Assembly (NCBI RefSeq): GCF_027172205.1
Contig: NC_070606.1
Location: forward strand, 101,904,534-101,968,533
DNA from: Podarcis raffonei
Lineage: Eukaryota; Chordata; Lepidosauria; Squamata; Lacertidae
DNA: 64,000 bases
Direction of reading: 5' to 3'
Position 1 is the first letter of the stretch. Every line of letters starts with the position of its first letter. Shown here piece by piece: positions 1 through 12,509 of the stretch. The position numbers and the translations under genes were made by a program. Below the pieces are notes generated by a model. That model saw only the letters and a list, made by a program, of their open reading frames with translations. It was not told the origin of the DNA and made no database searches.

Positions 1-2017
1 GGAAATGCTTGGAGAGTTAGGCTCAAAGGCACTCCAGGCTCCAGGACTGCTAGCCTTCTCTTCCTCCCGGTTCTCTAAGGGTCCCCAGGCAACAGATCCC
101 AGAGAATGAGCTTCTGCAATTTGCCACCTTTCCCTTTTCTTTTTTAAACTCAAAGGATATTTCAGATTATACGGCAAGCTCACCATGGAGCCAGAGAAGG
201 TACAAACAACAGAGGCTGCCTGCCCCCTGCCATGCATGAACTGTTGGCATCCAGGTTAGGCTACTGCCATAGGCTGCCTATGGAGCAGCCCTTGAAGACA
301 GCTCCAGCAGCGACTGGTCCAGAACACAGCTGCCCAGTTGGTGACTAAGCCAAAGGGAATCTCGCTCAGCAGGTCCTGAACAACTTCACTGGCTGCGGAA
401 CTATTTTTCAGCACACAGTATCAATGTTCACCTTCACGGCTGGCTCCATGAGCCTTGGAGGGCTTTAGGCAGTCGGCTTTAGCTCGGGACTGTGACCCCC
501 ACTCCTCCCCACTGGCTCATTTTCTTTAGCATCATTTGATGCTCTCTCTTTAGCATTTGCTACTGTAGGATTATAATGCCACAAGCCACCTTGGGGGCCC
601 TTCAGGGACCAAAAGACAGGACAGGAATAGTTTTATGACTCAACAGACCAGCCAGAGAAAAGCCTACCCCCGCCAAGGACCAGCAGTTCTGCTGCAGCAG
701 CCCAGTGAACCCCCAACCCAGCCTCACCCTGCCAGTACTGCCTCCCCCCCCCCATGCCCAACGCTCTGCAAGCTGCTCAAGTGGAGGAGGCCCACATTCG
801 AGGCTTCCCAAGGCCTCTCCCCACTCCTCATTTCCTTCTTCCAATGGAGCCCCTTCAGCTGGACCCACATCTTTCAGGTGACTGAACAGCAAAAAAAGAG
901 GGGGGGAAAAGAACATAAAGCCCCCACCTTTCATGGGCCCTGGATTTCCCCCTTCCCAAATAAGATCAGAAACGGAAGGCAGGGGCAACAGGAGTGAGGC
1001 TGCGGGGGGGGGGAGCACCTGCCGGAGGAGCAGCTGCAGCCCTGCGCTGAACCCCAGGGCCCACCTGGCTCCCTTCCCTGGCCTCTGCCTCAAAGGCCAC
1101 ACACTGCACACCCCTCCACTTGGCTTCGCAAGAAGGGCCCGAACCCACAGCCTCCTAAACAGGCCCAGAAGGAAAGTCATTGCGCCTGGGGCCAAGAAGG
1201 CTCCTCTCGGAACACAGCTTGCGTGCAGGATGCCCCAGGCAGGAACCCCCCACCGCATGCCCTCTCAGCCTTGGAGAAGAGCTGCCAGGACTCTTGGGAC
1301 GCCTCTTGCTCCAAGGCACCTTCCAACGTCCAGCCAGTCTCCCCACTGAAGTTCTTCCTGCCTTTCCCCACTAGCGCTGCCCTGTGCCTTCCACAAGGGG
1401 GCACTGAGAGATGGAAACTTGGGGTTTCTAAGCTCCAGAGTCCTGCTCTGGGACTGCGCAAACAAGCCGCAAAAATGTCGGCGGGAGGGAGAAGAGCCCC
1501 TCACTTCCTTCCATCTCTCTTCTTTGCCCCCATGCCGGGAAGATGCATGGCAGACGCTTCCTTCTTTCGCTGCGGCTGAAAGAAACAGCCACACCATTCG
1601 GCAGGCTGCCACGAGGCTGCAGGAGTCATCTCTGACAAAGCCTCTGTGTTAAGGAGGCTAGAAATTAAGATGTGCAAGGCCCCGCACAGACTCCGGCTGC
1701 AGATTCACCCCCATGCCTGAGAGAGGGAGGGAGGCAGAGTTTCCAGATGGCCAGCCAAGGCAACCGGGAGAGAGTGCCAAGAGCTGCGATGTTCCAGGAA
1801 GCTGGAACAACCGAGTCACACACGCTCCATCGGGACTTCAAAACACACATTTTTTTAATAAAGAGAGAGAGAGAGATTTTAAATCTATTAAGGAGGCATT
1901 TCATTTCTAAGTGTCTTGGAGTGTCCTCGAAACACAGGGAAGAAAAACTTCCACATCTTTATCAAGCAGCTTTCTAAATCCATAGAGGAGGAAAGCGGAG
2001 CTACTTCTGAAACTTAC
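1..2017. other. ACAP2 intron 4 (partial), no exon recognised
   Basis: This is sequence downstream of the last visible ACAP2 exon. Homopurine and poly-G or poly-C runs occur, and an AG-rich tract lies near 1862. I found no ACAP2 exon or other gene here on either strand. Confidence 0.6.
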
Positions 2018-3921
2018 AGTGTGGTAATTGATCATCTCTTGGAGGCTGTCGGAGAACTTCGTCAAGCTGGTCTGCAAAGGGGGGGGGGCAGGGAGAGGAA
2101 GGAACAAGGCCAGCCAGATTATTCCTGCCCAGGGAACAGCAGGGAAGCCCCTCTCCCAAACGGATCAGCAGAGACAGCAGAGACAGGGGACCGGGAGGGG
2201 AGGGCGGGATTCTGCTCTTGAAAACATTCCTCTTCTCCAACTTCTCTCAAGGGGTCAGCATGAACTAACAGATATATTTACCATTTAAAGGCTGAAGAGC
2301 CAAGTATGCTTAGCTTAAGGAAATGAAAGCAGCAGATATTTAATGGGGAGGCCCATTTAAGTTCCTACACTCTCTTAGGAACAGCTCCTCCCTGGATGGG
2401 CTTAGATTCCACACACACCCCGCCCCCTCCCACACTCAGGCGCCCAGGCGGGCAGCCCGCCCCCCAGTTCCCCAGGCGAGGGGAAGCTCTAGACCCCAGA
2501 ATATGGAACTCTTCTGAGCCCACTTGGCAGGGGGCACTTACCTCCACGAGGGCATCCTTGCTGGAATACTGAGCCAGGTCCTGAATGCCATGGATGAACT
2601 GCTTGTTTGCCAGGCAGAAGGCCTTCCCCGTGTCGATCATCGCAATGCAAAGCTTCACTAACTGAAAGAGAAGCAGCAGAGTCTTCCTATCTCAGGGCCG
2701 CGGTCGTCTCTCAACATATCTACTCTGCAGCAAAGAAGAGCAAATGCCCTTTTCTTCCAGCATCTGGCTGACCACCTTGGCAGATGAAAATGCTGGATGG
2801 GACAGACCCTGCTGCCCTGTTGCTGGATCCGGCCAAAGGGACTCCATCTAGTCCAGTCTCCTGCTCTCACAGGGGCCATTCAGATGCCCCCCCCCATGAG
2901 AAGCACACCAGCAGGACCTGAGCACAACGGCAGCCCCTCTGCCCACCTGCGATGTCCAGAAACTAGTTGCGTTCCGCATGGCAATGCCCACCTCAATAGC
3001 TGACTGGCAGTTAGTTGACCCCCAGGTTCCAGGAGCAGAACTGGCTTCAACTAGGAGTTGGGCCTAAAGGGTGGCATTCAATATCCCCCTTCCACTAGTG
3101 CAAGGATTTACGCTTACACAACAGAACATTGCTTCTCCCTCCCCAAACCTTCTCTTAAGGGACCCTCTGAGGAGCAAGATGGGGGTGGAACTGCCCAGGT
3201 GATGTTTGCTCACCTTGTCCAGCTTCTGCTCTAGCTCTGTTACATCTCCTTCCACATCTTCCAAAGCAGCCCTGCAAGGAGAAAGAGACTGAGATGTCAT
3301 ACCCTCCAGACTCCCTGGGAAAGTCGTCCGTTGCTAACAGAAGACCCACCACACGCAAAGCAGCCAGTTCAACTTCAGAAAGGCTCACAGTGGATCTCTC
3401 TGGAGGGGTTTGAGGGGTGTGGGTGCTCCATCCTGGCACAACCAAGAGGCACAGGGTGGAGGAGGACTGTGTAGCAGAGGCAGACACCCTGCACTCGGGC
3501 CCTGATCTGGCTTCCCCATTTGGGTCTGGCCAGATTCCCATTGTTTGCACGCCAACTCTGAGAAGGAGAAGGCTTCGGTGTCAACAACTGCAGCCAAGCA
3601 CTCAGGGCTGCTTGCAAAATGAGTCGCCTCTCAGAGGATGCCGTCCACAGAGCCGAGTCAACAGCAACTGCCAATGCCAGGTGGGACCTTTGGCACCGGG
3701 TGCCACAGAAACACTCTCCCCACTCCAGGCATGACGCTGCCAAACCCGTTTGTGGAAAAGGGCTCTCCTGCCATTTAGGAGGGAGGATGACAACCTTTTT
3801 TAAAAAATTGCCTCTTCGGTGCCCCTTTCGCACAGAGCCCTTTCCCCACACTCTGATCTCTATGAAGCTGCAAGATCGGTGTGAGGAAGGCAGCCAGTGG
3901 GCAGAACCACCCAGAAAGTCT

Positions 3922-3957
<36 letters not shown>

Positions 3958-6900
3958 CGCAGCTGGGATGCACAGTCCAGCTGCACACAGCCGGGAAACA
4001 GCTGACAGGCTCTGCAGCTGCGGGCCAGAGGGGACGAAAGCCATGAAGCAAAGGGTCATTCCTCCCTTCTCACCGTTTTCATTGGGGAGGAGGAAGGAAA
4101 AGAGGCAAAGTGTTCATTTGGGTCTAAGCTGCAAAGCAGGCCCTCTCAAATCCAGCAAAGGTTGCTCCTGGAGAGCTATGCAAATGGACTCCGATTATTC
4201 CTAGGCATCAGCAGCCTGCCAGAAAGTGAATGTTATTCACTTGGCTCCTTTGAGAAAGCACCATGCAAAGAGACTGCCCCGGCCACAGGCCAGCCGTGAT
4301 GCACGGACCCCCACCTGGCTGAGTGGGGATGTTTCTGGCAGAAGCGCCAACCTGCAGGTGCCTCTTGCCTGCCGTTAACAAGAGTGACGAGGCCCAGGCC
4401 GGCCTGACCCACAACTGTTTGTGCTCTGCCTCAAGGACCAGTGGCATCCAGAAGGGCTGGAGCCCATTGAACAACCAACTGGAGCAGATGGACCCACAAG
4501 CAGCACCAGGAACCAACGGAGGACATCCCAGAAACTGAAAGGAGGGTTCTGAGGGCGACGCCAGCCATGCCTTGGCCACATTTCTTTACCTACGGAAGGG
4601 GGGGGGCATCTTCAGTAGGAAAGAAGTGTTTGGGTAAGTTTAAAAACTCTCTTTAGCCAGCACCTGCCTGAATGGCTTTTTGCAGATGGAAAGCCAGAGG
4701 AACTGCCTGCTGAGGAGAGGGGAGCCAGCGTGAGGGGAGCAGGCGTTTCTGAGAGAAAGGCAGCCCCTGGCTCTGCCATCCCACCCCCTCCCTTGGCGGC
4801 TTTTCCTGCAACAAATGGAGCAGGCCGGCAAGGAGGCTCAACTTTTTCTGCCACCAGGATTCCCAAATGGGCAGAATGTTTTAGAAATTTTATTTAGGAC
4901 CCTGATACCCTGCTTTGTCCTCCCAATAGGCTCACAAAACACCTTACAAAAGGTGTGCCCAATTAAAAACCGGGGAAAGGGCCCAGGAAGAGCTGAATGC
5001 TATACCCTGGCAGGCAAGAGGGAGAGACTGCGGAGGGTGGCCCCACACAGTGAGGGCAGCTCCTGATGCCCCTGTGGGCAAGGGGGCAGGCAGGTTGTCC
5101 AGCCCCTGGGCTGCTCTGCTCCATCCCACCCTGGTTCTCCATCCCCTGCCCCCGTCTATGAACAGAGGCCCCAATCCTTTTCAGGTGCAGCATCCAGGGA
5201 GCAAATCTCAGGCGAAGGGCAAAGAGTGGGGTAAGGGGGGTGGCAGCACCAACAAACCAGAGAAGCCCAATCCAAGACTGGAGGAGCAGCCAAGGATGAG
5301 ACGCCACACAAACCAATGTAAGTGTAACCAATGCTGCAACAACAGAGGCATCAGGAGGGAGACTGGCCTGCGACACTCCACAGAAAACAGCCGGGGAACA
5401 CAAGGCCTGTCCGGAAATGCTCCAGTTCACCCCCTCAGTCGGGAATCAAACTGAAAGTCGCCCCACGCTTGCTCCTCCAACTGTATTTCGTTTGATTATG
5501 TACACAATAAAGAGCAACCTGAGTGAACTGAAGACAGAGCCTCTGCCTTGGAAAAGGGTCCCCAATGCAGGTCATTATTGCTCCATCTCCGAACAGAGCA
5601 GAGAACGGTCAGGGAAGCCCCCGTCTCTCCTCCTCTCCAAAAGGACTCTCTCATAAGCAAAGATATCCGGCTGCCAGAAGTCAGCTTCCTCTCAGAAAGG
5701 AAGGAGAGCCAAGTGTCAAGCGCCCAGGGGTCAGAACCTGTCCACCCACAGCGCCTGCTTTGCACGCAGGTCCAGCTTCCATCCTCAATGGCACCTCCGG
5801 GGGGGCTGGGAAAGGCCTCCCTGCCAGGGACCTTGGAGAGCTGCTGCCAGCCAGAGTCAACAGCACTGAGCTAAGTGGTCAAACTCAGGAGAAGGCAGCT
5901 TCCCGTGCTCCTAGCATGCGTTTAAACTCCAGCCTATGCTTGGGAGATCTTTCAGGGGACACAGAAAGGGCTGAACTCCTCAATGCCTTCTTTGCCTCAG
6001 TCTTCTCCGATAAAGAAAACAATGCCCGACCTGAAGAATTTGGAGCAAATGATTCAGCAGAGGAAACACAGCCCAGAATAACTAAGGAGATAGTACAAGA
6101 ATACTTGGCTAGTCTAGATGTATTCAAGTCTCCAGGGCCAGATGAACTGCATCCAAGAGTATTAAAAGAACTGGCAGATGTGATTTCAGAACCACTGGCA
6201 GTCATCTTTGAGAATTCCTGGAGAACAGGCGAAGTCCCGGCAGACTGGAGGAGGGCAAATGTTGTCCCTATTTTCAAAAAGGGGAAAAGAGAGGACCCAA
6301 ATAATTACCGCCCAGTCAGTCTGACATCAATACCAGGGAAGATTCTGGAGCAGATCATTAAGCAAACAGTCTGTGAGCACCTAGAAAGGAATGCTGTGAT
6401 CACCAATAGTCAGCATGGATTTCTGAAAAATAAGTCATGTCAGACTAACCTGATCTCGTTTTTTGACAGAATTACAAGCCTGGTAGATGAAGGGAACGCA
6501 GTGGATGTAGCCTACCTTGATTTCAGCAAGGCATTTGACAAGGTGCCCCATGATATTCTTGTAAAGAAGCTGGTAAAATGCAGTCTTGACTATGCTACCA
6601 CTCAGTGGATTTGTAACTGGCTGACTGACCGAACCCAAAGGGTGCTCATCAATGGTTCCTCTTCATCCTGGAGAAGAGTGACTAGTGGGGTGCCACAGGG
6701 TTCTGTCTTGGGCCCGGTCTTATTCAACATCTTTATCAACGACTTGGATGATGGACTCAAGGGCATCCTGATCAAATTTGCAGATGACACCAAACTGGGA
6801 GGGGTGGCTAACACCCCAGAGGACAGGATCACACTTCAAAACGACCTTGACAGATTAGAGAACTGGGCCAAAACAAACAAGATGAATTTTAACAGGGAGA

Positions 6901-9900
6901 AATGTAAAGTATTGCACTTGGGCAAAAAAAATGAGAGGCACAAATACAAGATGGGTGACACCTGGCTTGAGAGCACTACATGTGAAAAGGATCTAGGAGT
7001 CTTGGTTGACCACAAACTTGACATGAGCCAACAGTGTGACGCGGCAGCTAAAAAAGCCAATGCAATTCTGGGCTGCATCAATAGGAGTATAGCATCTAGA
7101 TCAAGGGAAGTAATAGTGCCACTGTATTCTGCTCTGGTCAGACCTCACCTGGAGTACTGTGTCCAGTTCTGGGCACCACAGTTCAAGAAGGACATTGACA
7201 AACTGGAACGTGTCCAGAGGAGGGCAACCAAAATGGTCAAAGGCCTGGAAACGATGCCTTATGAGGAACGGCTAAGGGAGCTGGGCATGTTTAGCCTGGA
7301 GAAGAGGAGGTTAAGGGGTGATATGATAGCCATGTTCAAATATATAAAAGGATGTCACATAGAGGAGGGAGAAAGGTTGTTTTCTGCTGCTCCAGAGAAG
7401 CGGACACGGAGCAATGGATCCAAACTACAAGAAAGAAGATTCCACCTAAACATTAGGAAGAACTTCCTGACAGTAAGAGCTGTTCGACAGTGGAATTTGC
7501 TGCCAAGGAGTGTGGTGGAGTCTTCTTCTTTGGAGGTCTTTAAGCAGAGGCTTGACAACCATATGTCAGGAGTGCTCTGATGGTGTTTCCTGCTTGGCAG
7601 GGGGTTGGACTCGATGGCCCTTGTGGTCTCTTCCAACTCTATGATTCTATGATTCTATGATTCTTAGTCTTCATGGCTGCCCTGTGTGCTTTAAATGTTT
7701 GCCAAATGAAAACACTGCATCTGAAGCACTAAGGCAGCTCATGATATAGGTGGGGTTGGGGGAGGGCACTGCCAAATGGGGCACAGAGAGACACCTTGCA
7801 TGTGAGTGTATCGAGGGTCGGCATTCTGCAAAACGGTCTATCCTATTTGCAGGGCTTCAGCAACCGACTGCAAAGCCACCTCCGTTTCCAGCCATGCAGA
7901 GGAGTGGCTGGATGATGTGCTGGCCGTCAAGCAGCCTCCTTCTTCCCTTGGGGCCCCAAGAGCACAAGGACACACTGGCAGCACCCACAGCATTATGGAG
8001 CAGAAGCTCTGTCCCTTTAACCAAGAAACTGCTCCAGATTGTGTGAGTTAGGTTCTTAGTGTTAATGTACCCTCCTTAGTTTTCAAATATGGGACTTACC
8101 TGATGCCTCTAAAAAAAATTTGTACTGTTTGTATTTGTTAATTTGTTTCTTTGAAAACAGTAAAACACATTTACAAAAAGAAAAAAAAGAAGAGGGTCTA
8201 TCTTTGGGAGTAAAGGCTTGGATCCCAAGGCAAGTTAACTTAAGTAGTTCTTGGCAGAAAACACTTCTGCTTCCGCCTACCGCACCTCCCAGAAAAGTCT
8301 CCCCCAAGGGCTTGGTGCCCCTCTTGAGGACAGCGGTGGGCACCAACTGGGAAGGCTTTAAAAGAGGGCAAGACAAATGCAGGGAGAAGAGCGCTACCCA
8401 AAGCTGCAGGGATTCACAGAATGGATTTCACTGCAAGTTAAAATAGCTTATGCTTCTGAAAATGCCTATTAAGATTGTCTTTGCAGTCTGTTGGGCTAGC
8501 ACAGGGACAGGGAACTTTTGTCCCTCCAGATGTTGTCGAGAAAACAACTCCCCTCAGTGCCATTGGCCATCCTGAGGGTCACTATTTGGAGGGTCACAGC
8601 CCCCCCCCCGCCGAACTAGAGCACAAAAGGCAAGTGACACATTACAAAGCATCCCCACCCTCTGCCTTACAGCTGTGGCAGATTAAATACTGCTTTCCAG
8701 TGCTTTGAAGAAGCATTTTCCTCCTCCTTACAATCCAAACAAAAGTTTGCTGACGCGTTGCTCTTTAGCAACACTGGTTAGGGTTTGATGCTTGGAGCCC
8801 CTCCCTGAAACAACTTCTGCATTTGACATCCGTCATTTGCACAACTGGGTCAACTCGAGGCCTGTTCTCTTGTCTAGTTTCACTGGTCACTGTCAGAAGG
8901 AAACTGAGGTTATGCCCCGCGAAGCCTGGAAGGAGACTGCAAAATTCCTAGCTGCCTGAATCCAGTTTTGTGGTGCCTGAGATTTCTCCAGCCTCATCAA
9001 CAGACAAAGAGGGCTGTATCCAGAGAGGAGAGACTATGGTTTACTAAGATGAGAAGAAGGCTGAGTAAGCCTTGGACTCACACAAGACCCCCCCTCCTCT
9101 TCCAGCGCCACCACAAGGAACTTGAACTTCCAATTTCTGATTAAACACAGCTTGCAACATCATCTAGATCTGACAAATGTTAGTTTATCTTAACTATGGT
9201 TTCCTTCAAACAAGCCAACTTCAAGCACAGGCTACAAAGCAGACTTGTTTCAAAAAAGTCTGTCAGGTTCACATGCCATGCGAAAGTGGTTCACTGAAAC
9301 CTGAAGCCAGATTGGGAGAAGGTACAGGAATGAATGTGCCTGGGGCTGGCTTCTGTCACAATAAACCAGAGTTTATCATGGCATAGCAACACAGCATCTC
9401 TACTATGCCTGCCTTATTCTGCAAATCTCAAAGCACTGGCAAAAATAACCCTCTCAGCCCTTTTTTCTTCCTCCATTTCAGCTACACATCCAAGGAGTCT
9501 TAAAACTTGGAGACCATTTTCCCTGTCAGTTACCCATCTGAACCGTTTCTCTGGTAACTTTACACAAAGAATTACACCTGCAGAGCAGGAGCCCTCAGAA
9601 GCCTGCCCTGTGAACGGCTTTGTATCTTTGCTTCTCTGTATTCAGGTAAAATGACAGCAAAACAGAAATCTCTATTCATTTGGCAAACGCGAGCAGCAAA
9701 AGGAACCATTTTAAAGGACAGCTAAACTTGATCAGCTCCAGATTCCAAGAATTACATACTGAAGTGGGTAGAAGTCTGGCAGGAAACCACCCGCCGGTTT
9801 GCAGAATAAGCCAGCCTCTTGCATGGGTGTTTCCTTCTAGCTTTCCTTTCAAGCTCCAGGCTGTAACCCATTTGAGACAACCTCCATGACCAGAAGAGCC

Positions 9901-11888
9901 ACTGTGGTCCAGTCTGGCAAGGGAGGGACCAAACATTTCATAAGCACACAGCAGTACAGGAAGGGTGGGTACACCCTGCAAGTTAAGGGTAGAAATGTCT
10001 CCATAACAGCCAACACATCGGCTCTGTGAAGGCACCCTGCTACTTACGGGGCACTGGAGACTAACTAAGGCATCGCCTGCATCAATATATCCAAGCAGCC
10101 GACATAAATCCCTGCGCTGGGGGCCACGGTCCCTTACTCACATCTGGGGGTGGCTTCTGCTGCACAGGTCTCCCTCCAGTCACTGTGGCTACTTCCTATC
10201 CTGCTTTCCTTGTTGTGATAGTCACTGACTGAAAAGCCACATGTTGAAAAGTGGATTCAATGACATTGCAATGGAAGAACGCCTTTCATACATGAGCCCT
10301 GGAGAGGCCAGCATTACAAATCCCATTGTGTAGATGGGAAACACTGAAGGTGAGGAAAGCGTGGCAGGGATGCCTGAGGCAACTAGAGAAAAGAAACCAT
10401 CAAGATGCCTAAATAAATGATGGAATCACCATGGCGGGATGAATCTGAGGCCACTAGCCAAGCAGGCAGGAGGAGACTGAAGGGACAACATTCTTGTTGC
10501 CTTCCAGCATTTGGATATAGGGCTAACAGTTGTTCTTTCCCCTATATTTCAAAGCTTCTGAAGAGGCTAAAGAGGCTAACCACAAACTGAGGACACACCA
10601 GGTGCTTTTACCAGAGGCTCAAAAAAAGACGAAACCAAAATCAGGTAGAGTTGGCTGGTTGGTATGCGAGACCTCCACACCGCTTACTGTGGGTTGGTTG
10701 AGATGGGTAACACAGATTTGTGTCTGTTCCGGTCTATTTCTTGTGTGCATTCCAGAGCAGCTGAGCTCAAGATGAATGCTGCTTGTGGAAGTCAAAACAC
10801 ACAAACAAACCAACAAACCATCCACAGAAACATCCACTGTAACTTAGCAAATACAGTCTAACGCATATGAAAGAGTCACATGTCCATCAGAACATTTGAG
10901 CATTAGGAGAAGTCAATGATTCCTACAAGGAATCAGGAGTGCTCTGATGGTGTTTCCTGCTTGGCAGGGGGTTGGACTCGATGGCCCTTGTGGTCTCTTC
11001 CAACTCTAGGATTCTATTCTAAGTTTTATATTGACAAAAGGATCCACCACTTATTTTGATGCTTCTCATTTGTACCCTGATGTTGAATGCCCTCCAGGGC
11101 TCGCAAGACAAAGTCTTAACCACAGGACCACAAAAAGCACCCAGGCCTTTCTTGGTACTCAGCCTGTCCATGCCTGGATCCAAGTGAGCATTGATGTCCC
11201 GCAAGGATCCAGTGTCAGCTAGCAAGGTCCTCCTGAGCCCCAAAGCCCAGCTGGCTATGCCAAATGTGACAAGGGGGGGGCATTTACTTCAAGGCCTCTT
11301 CTCCCCTCAAGGAGCCCCTGGCCTGGGCCAATCTCCACCCCACTCCCTGAAGGTCTGCCACAGGCTCGGGCTGCCTCAGAGGGGAAGCCGGAGGAGGAGG
11401 CTGCCCCCTCTGCCCCCCACCACGCTGGAGGACGAGCCGGAAGAGCAGGCACCCCCAAACTCGGCCCTCCAGGTGTTTTGGGACTACTACTCCCATGATC
11501 CCTAGCCAGCAGGACCAGTGGTCAGGGATGCTGGGAGTTGTAGTCCCAAAAGACCTGGAGGGCCGAGTTTGGGGGTGGCTGCTGAAGAGGAAGGGCGGCA
11601 TCAGAGAAGGTGGAGAGGGGCCCCGAGAGGCGCCTTCCCCGGGCGGAGGGAGCCCTGTGGGGAAGAGCAAGGCGCTTGTGCGGGGAGGAGCCCCTGGGCA
11701 GGCGGCGGGCTCTCCTGCCTTCAGCCGCGACTCCTGCCTGCCCTGCTGCCCGCGGGGGCTGGACTGGCTGGCCCCGGGCTCCCCCCCCCCGGAGGCCTCC
11801 CCCCCCCCCGGGGCCCCGGACTCCGCCCTCCGGACCTGAAGCGGGGCGAGTCCTTGAGGCACTCCTCGAAGTCCACGGCCACCCTCAT
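2018..11888 (-). CDS. ACAP2: ACAP2, 5' part (coding exons 1-4 of the BAR domain)
   Basis: Arf-GAP with coiled-coil, ankyrin repeat and PH domains 2, an Arf6 GTPase-activating protein of endosomal and plasma membranes. Exons on the minus strand: 11888-11836 (ATG at 11888; [17 protein letters not shown] plus AG), 3271-3214, 2661-2542 and 2071-2018. All are bounded by AG acceptors and GT donors, and the phases join without a break. The 95 residues are the start of the BAR domain. They include [31 protein letters not shown] and [17 protein letters not shown], closer to ACAP2 than to ACAP1 or ACAP3 as I recall those proteins. The start fits because human ACAP2 also begins just before [14 protein letters not shown]. 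Intron 1 is 8.56 kb and holds a CR1 LINE. No later exon is visible down to base 1, so the rest lies outside the window. The promoter is a CpG island with six CCAAT boxes. PPP1R2 is the upstream neighbour on the same strand, as in human 3q29. Confidence 0.93.
2785..2965 (-). repeat. CR1-like LINE 3' fragment
   Basis: The phrase ccatctagtccagtctcctg and the following segment belong to an interspersed family that recurs near 20.1, 45.8, 61.7 and 63.7 kb on the minus strand and near 13.4 and 39.7 kb on the plus strand. Where the family keeps coding sequence it shows the VKLWNSLPQEA-type C-terminus of CR1-clade reverse transcriptases. It lies in ACAP2 intron 2. Confidence 0.55.
3924..3955. repeat. 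(CA)n microsatellite
   Basis: About 16 CA units lie in ACAP2 intron 1. The region between exon 2 at 3271 and the CR1 element near 5.9 kb otherwise shows no gene. Confidence 0.95.
5900..7664 (+). mobile_element. CR1 LINE, 5'-truncated, with a long open reverse-transcriptase frame
   Basis: This is a non-LTR retrotransposon in ACAP2 intron 1, antisense to the gene. An uninterrupted frame from 5565 to 7580 encodes 671 residues. About the first 110 are flanking sequence that happens to be open; the element begins near 5900. The coding part shows, in order, the CR1 signatures [48 protein letters not shown], the catalytic FADDTKLGG and the C-terminal [11 protein letters not shown]. The endonuclease and ORF1 are missing, so it cannot move by itself. 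The 3' UTR ends in the CR1 hallmark of tandem ATTCTATG units at about 7641-7663. The intact frame suggests a young insertion. Confidence 0.93.
7670..10920. other. ACAP2 intron 1, no gene recognised
   Basis: Moderately AT-rich intronic sequence. A decayed copy of a palindromic MITE half may lie at 8497-8590 (ccctccagatgttgtc). I see no coding exon, RNA gene or clear regulatory block. Confidence 0.5.
10930..11018 (+). repeat. CR1 3' UTR fragment
   Basis: About 85 bases nearly identical to the end of the CR1 copy at 7565-7664, including gttggactcgatggcccttg and a short attctattc tail. It is a severely 5'-truncated copy of the same subfamily in ACAP2 intron 1. Confidence 0.85.
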
Positions 11889-12480
11889 GGCTGCCTCCCC
11901 TCGCCCGCCGCCGCCGCCGCCGCTCCTTCCTTCTCTCCCTCAGAGACTCGACTCGGCTCTGCCGGGGGGGGGCAGGCGAGAGGGGCGGAGCGCAGGACGG
12001 GCGGAGAGGGAGGGCGGAGCCCAGCCCAGCGCCCCACGCGCCGACCAATCGGCACAGGCGGCGCTACGCACGAGCCAATGGCTGCCGGCGGCAGGGGTCT
12101 CTTCCGCAGGCCGCCTCCGAAGGGGCAGCTCCCCGAGCCAATGGGGAGGGAGAGTGCGGGCCGCTCGCGCCAATCCCCGCCTGCCAAAGCGCTTTCCTCG
12201 GCTTCCTCCACCCGCCCCGTTCTCCATAAGGGGCAGCCTGGAGAGCCAATAACGCTCGTCCATAACGCGCGCCGCCGCCGAGTCCTGCGTGAGCCAATCG
12301 GGAGCAGGAAGAGTCGCGTCGGGAGGGGGCGGGCCCCGTTGCTTAGCAGCCTAGCGGAACGCCTCTCGGAGAGGGACGTAGGCAGAACAGGAGCCCCGCC
12401 CCCTTTCAGGACGGGCGGCTGAGAAGAGGCGCCTGCGCAGCTGCCGAGCCCGGGCCGGAGGGAGGCCGGAGGCGGCCCTT
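11280..12480 (-). promoter_or_regulatory. CpG-island promoter of ACAP2 with six CCAAT boxes
   Basis: A GC- and CpG-rich block spans ACAP2 exon 1 and about 600 bases upstream. Six CCAAT pentamers in one orientation lie on the plus strand at 12045, 12075, 12138, 12170, 12246 and 12294. NF-Y, which binds CCAAT, is a common activator of such TATA-less promoters. No TATA box is apparent. The long open frames seen here on both strands come from the base composition and match no family I know. Confidence 0.75.
11450..11578. mobile_element. Palindromic hAT-like MITE
   Basis: This is an imperfect 129-base palindrome. The left arm runs from cccccaaactcggccctcc; the right arm ends ggagggccgagtttggggg. 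The same family occurs at 20598-20733 and 24832-24962. It lies in ACAP2 intron 1, about 260 bases downstream of exon 1 in transcript terms. It carries ACTACAACTCCCAGCATCC on its minus strand, close to the ZNF143/THAP11 (SBS) motif. The superfamily call rests on my memory of similar reptile elements. Confidence 0.75.
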
Positions 12481-12509
12481 TCTCGGTCCAGCTGTCCTTT
12501 GTCCACAAC

